NCBI RefSeq assembly: GCF_018035235.1
Contig: NZ_WPCV01000005.1
Coordinates: 434,001-498,000, forward strand
DNA length: 64,000 nucleotides
Source: Citrobacter sp. On2M
Lineage (GTDB): Bacteria; Pseudomonadota; Gammaproteobacteria; Enterobacterales; Enterobacteriaceae
Reading direction: 5' to 3'
Under the pieces are notes generated by a model. It did not search any database and was not told the origin of the DNA. It saw only the letters and a program-made list of their open reading frames with translations. Of this stretch, positions 18,359 to 26,878 are shown one piece after another. How positions within the stretch are numbered: the stretch's first letter is position 1; every line of letters begins with the position of its first letter. A program made the position numbers and the translations under genes.

Positions 18359-19060
18359 TCAGAAAACACCTGATGCCAGTTTCAAGGGGTAGACCCGCCC
18401 CTGAGGATGATCCGGTACGGACTGTTCCTGCATATCCGGGAAGCCCGCATCATTCAGTCCAGCAGTACTGAGTTCCATCAGTGTCAGGTGGCTGGCTGGA
18501 TTACGGGTAACGGGTGTCAACATTGCTGTCGGCATAACACGCCCAGGCATCCCCAGCTTGTCCAGCGCATGGCGTACGCGTTGACGTACAGCAGAGGTTG
18601 TCACACCGTAATGGCGTGCAATCTCACCCAGACCCATTCCACACATCGCCTGTTTCAGGGATAACCACTCCGCTTCGCTAAGTGAGGTCAACGGACTGTC
18701 TACTGGCTCTGCGCCTCCGGTGACATAGGCATTCAATGTCAGAGCAATATGAGGGAAACTGCTGGCAGCATTCACAATCTCGCAGCCTAATATCCGGGCA
18801 AACCAGCGACGTCCCTCATCAGCCGGATCCATAAGGGCGGCAAACAATACAGGTGGCGGCTGACGACGACGCAGGGCCATCATTCGGTGCAAAGTCAACT
18901 CCGTCAGTGGTTCCTGCAGATGTAGGAAAATAAGGTCATCGTGCGTAAAGCGGTTTGTCAGTCGGTAATAGTAGTCGGTGTATTTCACCGTAAGCCCCGG
19001 AAAGAGTCGTTGCAGGTCCTGCGCGAAACTCCGCCGGTACTGATGACGGGAGGTATCCAT
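18359..19060 (-). CDS. LuxR-type transcriptional regulator of the adhesin operon
   Basis: This 233-residue protein has a C-terminal-half helix-turn-helix (LSEAEWLSLKQAMCGMGLGE, then IARHYGVTTSAVRQRVRHAL, about residues 125-170) of the LuxR/GerE type. The N-terminal half (DLIFLHLQEPLTELTLHRMM) looks like a degenerate receiver or ligand domain. It precedes the chaperone gene on the same strand, the position taken by PapB-like AfaA in classical afa operons, so it is a different kind of regulator in the same slot. A tail of about 60 residues after the HTH has no recognised motif. Target and signal are unknown. Confidence 0.75.
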   Translation of the reverse strand: MDTSRHQYRRSFAQDLQRLFPGLTVKYTDYYYRLTNRFTHDDLIFLHLQEPLTELTLHRMMALRRRQPPPVLFAALMDPADEGRRWFARILGCEIVNAASSFPHIALTLNAYVTGGAEPVDSPLTSLSEAEWLSLKQAMCGMGLGEIARHYGVTTSAVRQRVRHALDKLGMPGRVMPTAMLTPVTRNPASHLTLMELSTAGLNDAGFPDMQEQSVPDHPQGRVYPLKLASGVF

Positions 19061-19158
19061 AGGCCGTCGGTCCCCTTTTTATGTAAATAAAAGTCCTTTC
19101 CGCGCCGGGGGCGGAAAAAGCAATAAACTCCGTTGAGGTTGTTAATACCCAGTATAGA

Positions 19159-19296
19159 GATCTGCCAAATCAATTTAAAACAGATCTATGATCTACATTT
19201 CTTTCATATTCAGCAGAAAATAAAATAAATTCTCAATATTGATACGAATGTCAGATCTATGATCTATGAAACAATATGAAATCAGATGATAAGATC
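19159..19296. promoter_or_regulatory. Cluster of six GATC (Dam) sites upstream of the adhesin operon
   Basis: GATC occurs at 19159, 19183, 19190, 19254, 19261 and 19293. The 15-mer CAGATCTATGATCTA is repeated exactly (19181-19195 and 19252-19266), so two GATC pairs with the same 7-base spacing lie 71 bases apart. Chance alone would give about one GATC per 256 bases. The region is AT-rich and lies 100-240 bases upstream of the regulator start. Paired GATC sites in AT-rich operators are the hallmark of Dam/Lrp phase-variation switches (pap, daa, afa). A similar switch is inferred, not shown. Confidence 0.6.
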
Positions 19297-20077
19297 GATA
19301 ATACAAATATGACAAAATAATCACCAATTAACAAAAAAGTGACTTAAATCACAAAACATTTTCGTTGCCCTAATCGGCATAAAAATATACTGGTAATTAA
19401 GGTGGTTAAATATAAGATGGACTGAGGGAGTGGTTTAGAAGGAAGATGAATTGAAATGGTGATTATTTTAAAAAGATTCTCAGGGCTCTTCTTATATATG
19501 GCATTGAAACAAAATGACACAAATTGCGAGAAAAGTTATGCGGACACTTGGCGTAAATTGAGATAATCTGCTGCATGCAATACAAGCAAATCTATAGTTC
19601 CCATTATAATTATCTTACTTTTTTATCCGGCTCCCGTGCCGGATTTTTTTTGCTTGAAATACATCTGGAAGGTATTTTTTCAGTCCTGGCGGCCCACAAT
19701 ATATGGAGGGGGTATTATATTCTGCTAGCTGATACGAATATTCCTATGAAAAAAATAGCGATGATGTCGTCATTATGGCTTGTTTAACTATCCACCATAT
19801 TAATTAAATCAGTAGCATAAAAATATTTTTGTGGTTGTTGAGAGGCCAGTGATAAAGCCTCTCAATGAATATACGGAAACTAATGATATCAACCGTCTGG
19901 TTAAGACTATCAAGGGGGGAATAATAAACATCAACATTTATACTCATCTCATAAAAATAAGATGAATAAATTTTTAAAATACTACAAAAAAGCTATGAAA
20001 GATAAATTTCACATCATTGACCAAAGCAAACAATAAATTTATTATACAAGAATACATCACAGGATAATAAATCTTAT
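19297..20077. other. AT-rich region with no clear gene
   Basis: About 780 bases of AT-rich sequence. A 70-codon plus-strand frame (19575-19787) spans the terminator at 19625-19651 and is probably not coding. No mobile-element sequence is visible. The only clear signal is that terminator, which implies a plus-strand transcript from the left. Confidence 0.4.
19625..19651 (+). terminator. Orphan rho-independent terminator
   Basis: ATCCGGC-tcccgt-GCCGGAT is followed by eight T residues, oriented for a plus-strand transcript. No plus-strand gene lies upstream for more than 5 kb (the adhesin operon is on the minus strand), so it may end an unrecognised small RNA or be left from a lost gene. Confidence 0.75.
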
Positions 20078-20275
20078 CTAGCCCTTGTGGAAAGATGGTG
20101 TGTATTTAACCCAAAAGTCTTTTCCATGAAGGACACTTTTTTTGTAAACTCTATAACCTAACGAAAATGCCCATAATGCTGCTGTTTCAGAATCATCAAA
20201 TGATTTCATAATTGAGTGTTCTATTAGAACACTGGCTTTGTCATTATCTTCTACAATATATGCTGTTTTGATCAT
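20078..20275 (-). CDS. Small protein of unknown function (65 aa)
   Basis: The frame begins MIKTAYIVEDNDKASVLIEH and has a good Shine-Dalgarno (AGAGGTG, 8 bases upstream of ATG). It is a soluble, mixed-charge protein with aromatic C-terminal residues (KDFWVKYTPSFHKG). I do not recognise the family. The ribosome site and reasonable composition in an AT-rich setting make it a credible gene. It stands alone, divergent from the DUF1275 gene. Confidence 0.55.
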   Translation of the reverse strand: MIKTAYIVEDNDKASVLIEHSIMKSFDDSETAALWAFSLGYRVYKKSVLHGKDFWVKYTPSFHKG

Positions 20276-20458
20276 ATTCCGACACCTCTACACAGTATTG
20301 ATTTTCTACAACCTGACGCTACCACTAAAGCAGGTATTGGAACAAGGAATATTAATATTCCACCATTTATAAAACAAATGATATAATTAATATCATTCCG
20401 GAGTTATCATTAGATGATTTTTTATGAAGTTAAGAATATCAAGTATTTGGTGAGGAAT

Positions 20459-21193
20459 ATGAATATCAAAATATATCGTTCAACAAACCATGAGATCCAC
20501 TATTTGATGTCATACATAGGTGGTTGTATGGAAGTTATGAGCTTCATATATCTATATAAAGCTTTGATAGGGTTTATGACATCAAACATGGTTTTTGGAA
20601 TAACTTCACTCGTAAAATTTAACTTTGACTTTGAATCTGTTTATCATATTTTAATTATTGTTATATGGGTTTTGATAAGTGCGATCCATCAAGTTATCGA
20701 ATATAAATACATCAGCAAAATAAAAAGTCAGTGGCATGTTTATGCTATAAGCCTTACGTTAAATTGTTTTTTGATGATTACATTCATACTTCTGGGAAAT
20801 TATATGATTGTAAATAATTTATTTTTAAGTCATCCGACTATTAACGTAATGCCATTAGTTACAATTGGCCTTGTCTTTATGTACATTCAAAATTTCATCA
20901 TTAAAAACGGTGGTACCAAATTTCCAACATCAACTTCTGTTGTGACATCAGTTTACATACTAATGATAACGAAATTATGTCAATCTCTTCTGATAAATAA
21001 AAGCAAAGAAAAAACAAATTTAAAATTTGAAAGTTTACATTACTTCCTGGTAATCTTACATTTTTTTATTGGTGCTTTTATTACTGCAATATTGAATAAA
21101 TATATTGGTTTTTATGCTCTCGTAGTTCCATTAGTGATATTAATTGCGTTTTGCGTTAAAATCTGGTCGTTACATATATCCCAATCTTCATGA
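20459..21193 (+). CDS. DUF1275 (YoaK-like) membrane protein
   Basis: A 244-residue protein with about six transmembrane segments. Family features: an early GGCMEVMSFIYLYKALIGFM segment with a TSNMV turn, a central YIQNF, FPTSTSVVTSVYILMITKL (the usual V-TT-VTGT-KLG region) and a final hydrophobic helix. DUF1275 members are inner-membrane proteins of unknown substrate. The frame is open from an ATG at 20414; the ATG at 20459 has the better Shine-Dalgarno (GGTGAGG). Base composition is very AT-rich compared with the core genes, indicating transfer. Confidence 0.7.
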   Translation: MNIKIYRSTNHEIHYLMSYIGGCMEVMSFIYLYKALIGFMTSNMVFGITSLVKFNFDFESVYHILIIVIWVLISAIHQVIEYKYISKIKSQWHVYAISLTLNCFLMITFILLGNYMIVNNLFLSHPTINVMPLVTIGLVFMYIQNFIIKNGGTKFPTSTSVVTSVYILMITKLCQSLLINKSKEKTNLKFESLHYFLVILHFFIGAFITAILNKYIGFYALVVPLVILIAFCVKIWSLHISQSS

Positions 21194-21686
21194 TATCGCA
21201 GTAGTGAGCATTATTGTGATGAAGTAAAGTGGGAATGCTATATCACTGTGTAAGTTGCAAAGGGTAAGAATATATGAGAGTGACTCTGAAGTGCCTGGTG
21301 GCAGTTTACATCGCGCAATTATTTACTGGGGAAGAGTTACCTTTATGCTCAGAAGACAAACCTGAGAGTCGGAATGATTGCATATATGCATAATATGGTT
21401 GTTAACACATTAATATAACAGCAGCCAGTGCATACATGAGTATTCACTGGCCGCCGAAACAGAAGCATCTATAAAATATTCAGGGAACCTTATTACCTTT
21501 CTAAACAAAAACAAACTCAATTCATCCTAATATTATCAACCTATAGGATATGTTATCTAATCCAAAAATGAATAACGCCTATCCATTTTAATATCAGGAG
21601 CGATGACTGGCTGTTTATTTTAAATAATAGCAAACTCATAATATGAGAAGCTATAATGATCATATTATAACAGAAAACAATGATAA
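21194..21686. other. AT-rich gap between DUF1275 and the small-ORF/LysR/cfa unit
   Basis: These 493 bases hold one short possible gene (21274-21393, listed separately). Otherwise I see only AT-rich sequence with no terminator hairpin that I can call with confidence. Confidence 0.35.
21274..21393 (+). CDS. Possible 39-residue peptide
   Basis: ATG through TAA gives MRVTLKCLVAVYIAQLFTGE followed by ELPLCSEDKPESRNDCIYA. It has a short hydrophobic N-terminus (residues 4-18) and three cysteines, and AAGGGT lies about ten bases upstream. It resembles a tiny membrane or secreted peptide, but I recognise no family, and a frame this short could be chance. Confidence 0.2.
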   Translation: MRVTLKCLVAVYIAQLFTGEELPLCSEDKPESRNDCIYA

Positions 21687-21968
21687 CTATTTGATTCGTG
21701 TAAATATAAGGGTGTAGGGATTTTTATTTTCATCGAGCCATATAATTTCCGAACTATCACCAACAAACATTTCTGCATATATTGCGCGTGAGCGTAAATA
21801 AGAAATATTTTTCCCCAAGAATTTAGAAAAAGTACTGAGACTACTAAAAGATATCACATTACCCGTAGGTTCAATAACTTTAAGAGAATAGGCTCTTTGC
21901 CTCATTGCTCCAAGTATTGAAGGATTAAATGGAGAAAAGGTTCTATATCCACTGATTGTTAATGGCAT
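21687..21968 (-). CDS. Small protein of unknown function (93 aa)
   Basis: The frame begins MPLTISGYRTFSPFNPSILG and is preceded by the Shine-Dalgarno AGAGGG six or seven bases upstream. It has a serine-rich middle (ISFSSLSTFSKFLGKNISYL) and an acidic, aromatic C-terminal half. I recognise no family. It follows the LysR-type regulator on the same strand after 56 bases, so it is probably the third gene of the cfa-like/lysR unit. Confidence 0.5.
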   Translation of the reverse strand: MPLTISGYRTFSPFNPSILGAMRQRAYSLKVIEPTGNVISFSSLSTFSKFLGKNISYLRSRAIYAEMFVGDSSEIIWLDENKNPYTLIFTRIK

Positions 21969-22024
21969 ACTATACCCTCTAGAAAATGATTTCCAACATC
22001 AATTTAAAATTGACATTGTATTTA

Positions 22025-22963
22025 TTAATGCTCCAGGTCTATATTACCATTCATATTTACTATGGCTGCGCGAATCAGAGTATGCACGGGATCTTTTGTC
22101 GACCTTTCATGCCACATAAGATTATACGCATAAGATGATGTTGCATTATTTAATTTGATCTCTCGGTATTCTCCTTCTTTCAGTAATTCTTCACCTGTCG
22201 TTCTGAGTGTAACTAAGATTACATCGTCGTCCGTTAGTTGCGAAATCCATTGTCTAAAGTTATTTGTCACCGTCATAAGAATATTTAACGTATTTTTGTT
22301 TATTCCATTTTTCTCAATAAAACTATTGAATAAATAGGGGCTAATGTTGTATACCAGAAGTGGTGCAGAGCATATTTTTTCAAGATCGATTTCACTCGCA
22401 TACAGGCTGTTATTTTTCTTACATAGAAAAATCAATTCCGAGAAACCAAGAATGTTAGAGTGAAAACCTGCTGGTATATCATGAAAGAAATGACAGACGG
22501 CAACATCTATCTTTCCTTGTTTCAAATTCTCAAGAATTTCTTTAGAACCAGAGATATAGGGTGGGTAGAAGTTCAGTGAAATATCAGTATAGTTTGTTCT
22601 AATCTTTTGCAATAACGTAGGAGCTTCGTACAAATTAAACCAATGTGGTAAAATTATATTATATGATTTTTTAACTCCATTCTTTAATTGCTCTAAGATT
22701 GACTGGTTTGCATAGATAGTATTTTTTACAAGTGAGCACAATACTTCACCCACTGGCGTCAATGTGTAAACGTTATTTGATTTAATATATAATAAATCAT
22801 TGAATTCCTTTCTCATCTCCATTAATAACTTACTCATTGATGGCTGACTTATACCAAGTGCAAACGCAGCAAAGCTGACACTCTGCTCATCAAAAAGCGT
22901 CGCTAGCGCCACCATCCCTTGGTATGAGTTGTTAAACATTGAACGATAATAAGTATTATTCAT
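22025..22963 (-). CDS. LysR-type transcriptional regulator
   Basis: This 312-residue protein has an N-terminal winged helix (AALGISQP-like segment FAAFALGISQPSMSKLLMEM, about residues 31-50) and a periplasmic-binding-protein-like effector domain from about residue 90. Its sequence is AT-biased and diverged from the core LysR family. It lies 28 bases downstream of the cyclopropane-synthase paralogue on the same strand, which suggests co-transcription and possibly autoregulation of that unit. The ligand is unknown. Confidence 0.85.
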   Translation of the reverse strand: MNNTYYRSMFNNSYQGMVALATLFDEQSVSFAAFALGISQPSMSKLLMEMRKEFNDLLYIKSNNVYTLTPVGEVLCSLVKNTIYANQSILEQLKNGVKKSYNIILPHWFNLYEAPTLLQKIRTNYTDISLNFYPPYISGSKEILENLKQGKIDVAVCHFFHDIPAGFHSNILGFSELIFLCKKNNSLYASEIDLEKICSAPLLVYNISPYLFNSFIEKNGINKNTLNILMTVTNNFRQWISQLTDDDVILVTLRTTGEELLKEGEYREIKLNNATSSYAYNLMWHERSTKDPVHTLIRAAIVNMNGNIDLEH

Positions 22964-22991
22964 ATTAACCTTGTATTACATCTGATTCAAT

Positions 22992-24131
22992 CTATCGAGC
23001 TACACGAAGTCCGCCTCTGACTCCATTCTTACTAAATAATACTTGCCACAACTGAATTTCTCTGGCTCTAAATGCACCAGCACAAGAACAAAGATAATAA
23101 TGGAACATCCTTAAAAATCTTTCATCATAATCTTTTTTGTTATACTCCCAGTTATCAAGAAAGTTTTTGTCCCATGCCATCAATGTCATATCATAGTCTG
23201 CACCGAAATTATGCCAGTCTTCCATTATAAAACGTCCTTCGGTACATGATACGATTTCTTGTATGGAAGGCAGACGTCCATTAGGAAAAATGTAGCGATT
23301 TATCCATGGATCTACCCCACCTCCAGACTGATTGCTACCAATGCAATGTAATAAAAATAATCCATCATCTGTTAAGATGTCATGCATTTTTTTGAAAAAT
23401 ATATCATAGTTTTTCAATCCAACATGCTCAAACATACCTACAGATACAATCCTGTCGAACTTTCCTTGTAACTCCCGATAATCGGTGAGTTCTATCACGA
23501 CATCTAATCCATCACATCTGTCTTCAGCGAGTTTCTTTTGTTCGTCCGAAATCGTTATTCCTGTTACAGAAACATTATATTTCTTAGCTATAAATGAAGC
23601 TAACCCGCCCCACCCACAACCAACATCTAAAACCTTCATCCCTGGTTTTAACATTAATTTATCACAAATTAACGATAACTTTTTAACCTGTGCTTGTTCG
23701 AGATTATAAGCATCTTTCCAATATGCACAAGAATATTGCATCCATGGGTCAAGCATCGATTCGAAGAGATTATTGCCAAGATTATAATGTACTCTGGCTA
23801 CTTTTCGGGAACGTGAAATAGACTGTAAATTAATTATCCTGGAAACAACATAATAAACCGCATCATGGAAGTTCCCCGTAACTTTGCTATCGATTCGCTT
23901 GTTTAATAATTTATAAAAAAATGAGTCAAGATACTCGCAGTCCCACCATCCATCCATGTAGGATTCGCCTAATCCCATTGAACCTTCTTTTAAAACACGT
24001 TTAAAAAACTGGGGGTTATGGACTTTTATATCGCCAGGTTTATCGCCATTTATAATGATGTCACATTGATATAACAATGAGTCTACAATTTTACGGCTGC
24101 GGGTAATATTGGTTAATTTTGTGCTGCTCAT
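22992..24131 (-). CDS. Cyclopropane-fatty-acyl-phospholipid synthase paralogue
   Basis: A 379-residue protein collinear with E. coli Cfa (382). The SAM-binding motif VLDVGCGWGGLASFIAKKY is followed by VTGITISDEQ and the catalytic-region signatures IVSVGMFEHVGLKNYD, GSNQSGGGVDPWINRYIFP and ACAGAFRAREIQLWQVLF (shown here split from the CSC before it). Cfa methylenates the double bonds of unsaturated acyl chains in membrane phospholipids, protecting against acid and oxidative stress. The housekeeping cfa lies elsewhere in such genomes, so this is a second, AT-rich, probably acquired copy with its own LysR regulator. Confidence 0.88.
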   Translation of the reverse strand: MSSTKLTNITRSRKIVDSLLYQCDIIINGDKPGDIKVHNPQFFKRVLKEGSMGLGESYMDGWWDCEYLDSFFYKLLNKRIDSKVTGNFHDAVYYVVSRIINLQSISRSRKVARVHYNLGNNLFESMLDPWMQYSCAYWKDAYNLEQAQVKKLSLICDKLMLKPGMKVLDVGCGWGGLASFIAKKYNVSVTGITISDEQKKLAEDRCDGLDVVIELTDYRELQGKFDRIVSVGMFEHVGLKNYDIFFKKMHDILTDDGLFLLHCIGSNQSGGGVDPWINRYIFPNGRLPSIQEIVSCTEGRFIMEDWHNFGADYDMTLMAWDKNFLDNWEYNKKDYDERFLRMFHYYLCSCAGAFRAREIQLWQVLFSKNGVRGGLRVAR

Positions 24132-24599
24132 TACATCTCCTTAAAATACAGTAAAGAATGTTATGCAACTGACCTCACAAAAATCAACGAATATAAATAT
24201 TCCAATACGGAATACTTCCGCTTTGAATATCGAAAAATATGCTTATCGTTTTCTCGTTTGCTTAAAAAATAACAACATATTATTTGATCAATGACAGCAT
24301 ATCTCAAAGACTAAAATCGACATGCTAATGCTTTATTTAGCATAATAATTTTAAATTGCGATAAAACTTGAAACATAAGAAAACATTTTTTCATTTGTAA
24401 GATTACTTAAAAATATTATTATCAGCGCACGCTGTTAGTCTGACCTGTGTATCATCCGTCGCCCTCGCCGGGCATACGGGTTCACGATAATGCCAAGACT
24501 ACGGGTTAACGTCACACCATGTCAGCCGCACTAATAATGAACCTGTGGCGGCAAACGCAGCGAAAGTGTTATACCAACTTGTATCGCATCAAAATCAAG
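24132..24599. other. Upstream region of the cfa-like unit
   Basis: These 468 bases hold the promoter region of the cfa-like gene (very AT-rich up to about 24420) and then an abrupt change to balanced composition at about 24425, where island debris begins. No gene is supported. Confidence 0.35.
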
Positions 24600-25040
24600 C
24601 GGCGCCAGGCACAGTTTTATCCAGATAGACCACTTGCAGTGGCAAAATGGTGCCGCGTTCAAAAAGCTTGTTCAGTTTAATCAGCAGGCGATTTTGTCCA
24701 GCACGAAGGGACTGCATGGCCTGCATTTTCTGAAACTGTTTTCGGATAAATGGCATAAATCCGGCATGCTCAGTGTGATGGATGCAGCTGTCTGTGAATA
24801 GTGGTACAACAGTCTGGAAAAAGACGATATTCCTTCAGTCAGTGAAGAGAATATCCTGAGCACGTTTGAGCAACTGCATCAGAGCAAAGGTGAGGTATTT
24901 GAACGTGACGTAATGAATGTCTTCAGGGGGAAGCTGGAACTACGGGACCAATAACCCCTGTGAAAATAATTGTTAGCGGGTTGATCAAATTGGACAGGTG
25001 GGGTTTTGGTCTTAACCAGTGCTGGTGCTCACTACGAGTC
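24600..25040 (+). pseudogene. Decayed DUF4942 (YfjQ-like) gene
   Basis: Three frames must be joined to follow the protein. The first runs through WHKSGMLSVMDAAVCE to a TAG at 24799-24801 and continues WYNSLEKDDIPSVSEENILS, TFEQLHQSKGEVFERDVMNV. A frameshift near 24930 then gives SWNYGTNNPC, and a further gap leads to IIVSGLIKLDRWGF. The same order of motifs is found in YfjQ-type proteins of enterobacterial islands (SGLRTLMDAKAREQW, EANILDTF, GEMFERGVINVF, WDYKTNxPxKFGKxII). At least one stop, one frameshift and one small deletion inactivate it. The left limit is approximate. Confidence 0.7.
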
Positions 25041-25625
25041 CGTAAACGGTCAGCCACCAGAAATAATTAAAATGGACGTAAAAACATCCGTTCAACCGTT
25101 AAATTTTGATGCTATGCAAACGAGGCCTTATTAGGGTGTTTTTATTTTATGAAACAAAATCCCTCCATGATTACCACTGTGATTGCACATCAAAATCTAT
25201 TACTAGTCAGGATTTCAACATTATTATAAACACATTAATAATATTGAAGTTTAACGCGCAGTTATCAAATTTCAGTTTTGCGTATGTAATCGTTCTATGT
25301 CGTCACATCTGGCTACTTCCCGCGTTCTTTCAATTTATAAAAAAATGCTGTAATCCATCTTCATAGCCAGACTACGTAGATATATTGAAAGAATATTTTG
25401 GTTAAGATGAAAGATAACACTTATATTAATAGAGAAAAATTTAAATTTAGAATGAGGACGACCAAATACAATCCCACTCCGTACAGTAATTTAACAAAAT
25501 GAACATCAAGAGATTATGATATATTAAATAAAATTAACCAAAAACATATTGACGAAAGCTATAACCCAAGCGATAAACGGATAAAATCATTGCCCCCTAA
25601 AAATATTATTAAAAGGATTGATGAT
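25041..25625. other. Upstream region of the soluble chemoreceptor
   Basis: About 585 bases of AT-rich sequence. A short plus-strand frame (25106-25366) has no Shine-Dalgarno or recognisable product. The final 200 bases presumably contain the chemoreceptor promoter, but no clear -35/-10 pair stands out to me. Confidence 0.3.
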
Positions 25626-26702
25626 ATGATCAGGAAAATCATCGCTAAGATTGCCAAAAGAAATAATAGCTATAATTACAACAAATCCTCCAACATCATC
25701 GAAGCTGAGACCTCGCTCGCTGAACAAAAAACAGAAAATTATAGTAAAATTATCTGCCATCATTTCACTTCTGGCATATCGACACTGAACCTGATAAGAA
25801 CCTCGTTAATTTCAACTTATGAACAATTAAATACAGAAAAAGATAAAATAATCGAATTAAACGAGCAGAATAATAAAGCCATGCATTCTCTTGAATCACT
25901 CGTGATTGAGTTCAACGAGGCAGGCAAAGAATCATCAGAAATTAAAAAACAAATGACTCATCTAAAGTCATCACTGGTTGAAATTAATGATGCAATTAAA
26001 GACATACAAAAAATTGCCAATCATACAAACTTAATTGCAATAAATTCAGCGATTGAAGCCGCTCGAGTAGGTGAGGCAGGAAGAGGATTCAGCGTTATCT
26101 CTAAAGAAGTTAGACAATTGGCTGAAAATGTCAAAACATGCACTAACCATATATTTTTGCAAACAGAAACTCTCCAGAACAATGGATCCACGGTTGATAT
26201 ATCTATCGAAGCGCAATTAGCAATAATCACAAGAATAACTGAACATATAAACGAAGTTGTTTGCTCTATTAAAGGCGTAATTGAAAAGTCAGCCGCAATG
26301 AAATCTATTATTGATTACATATCAAATTTACTATTTTTAAGTATCATTAAAATGGACCATGTTATATGGAAAATAGATCTATATAAAAAACTTACAGAGA
26401 ATAAATTAGATGAAGCGTTGACATCATACAGTCAATGCAGACTGGGGAAATGGTATTACGGCGATAACGGAAAATGTTACGCACATTTGCCCGGATATAA
26501 AAACCTCGAGGAACCTCATCAAATGTTACATAACTCCGGCGTTCTGGCAGTCGAGTATTCTGTTTCGGGCGATCACGAGCATATGTCCCTGGCATTAAAA
26601 AGAATGGAACTGGCCAGTGATGAGGTGATGAATCAGCTTGAGATTCTTGGCAGTGAAATATTCAGGGAGATTGTAAAATTTACGCCCAGTGATAATCCCT
26701 GA
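25626..26702 (+). CDS. Soluble methyl-accepting chemotaxis protein with CZB domain
   Basis: This 358-residue protein lacks any transmembrane segment. A basic N-terminal stretch and coiled coil lead to the chemoreceptor signalling tip ([20 protein letters not shown], then [20 protein letters not shown], about residues 131-170). The C-terminal chemoreceptor zinc-binding (CZB) domain has its ligands in [18 protein letters not shown] and [14 protein letters not shown] receptors sense zinc and, through it, hypochlorous acid or redox state; Salmonella McpA is of this type. The longer frame begins at TTG; ATG at 25626 has AAGGA eight bases upstream. The signalling arms look shorter than in Tsr-type receptors. 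Confidence 0.85.
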   Translation: MIRKIIAKIAKRNNSYNYNKSSNIIEAETSLAEQKTENYSKIICHHFTSGISTLNLIRTSLISTYEQLNTEKDKIIELNEQNNKAMHSLESLVIEFNEAGKESSEIKKQMTHLKSSLVEINDAIKDIQKIANHTNLIAINSAIEAARVGEAGRGFSVISKEVRQLAENVKTCTNHIFLQTETLQNNGSTVDISIEAQLAIITRITEHINEVVCSIKGVIEKSAAMKSIIDYISNLLFLSIIKMDHVIWKIDLYKKLTENKLDEALTSYSQCRLGKWYYGDNGKCYAHLPGYKNLEEPHQMLHNSGVLAVEYSVSGDHEHMSLALKRMELASDEVMNQLEILGSEIFREIVKFTPSDNP

Positions 26703-26825
26703 CGAAATTTCTCGGTTGAATGCTCATATCAAGCAAGTATGCAAAGAACTGCATAGCTCAGGACTTGATGGATACTGCCCCAACCTTCTGAATCGCCGGG
26801 AATCTTTCTCATGCCATCAGCCAGA

Positions 26826-26850
26826 ATCAGTGAAAGCGCTGATTCTTTTA
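26826..26850 (+). terminator. Terminator after the soluble chemoreceptor
   Basis: GAATCAG-tgaaagcg-CTGATTC is followed by TTTT, about 120 bases past the chemoreceptor stop codon and 29 bases from the end of the convergent T6SS chimera. Confidence 0.55.
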
Positions 26851-26878
26851 ATGATATTTAGATAGCTGATTTCCAGTG

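Noticed and set aside
18359..19060. Idea that the regulator is a PapB/AfaA homologue
   Set aside because: It is more than twice as long as PapB-type proteins and has a LuxR-type helix-turn-helix instead.
19575..19787. 70-codon plus-strand frame
   Set aside because: It runs across a strong intrinsic terminator, which makes it an unlikely gene.
25106..25366. 86-codon plus-strand frame upstream of the soluble chemoreceptor
   Set aside because: No ribosome site, low-complexity AT-rich translation, next to pseudogene debris.
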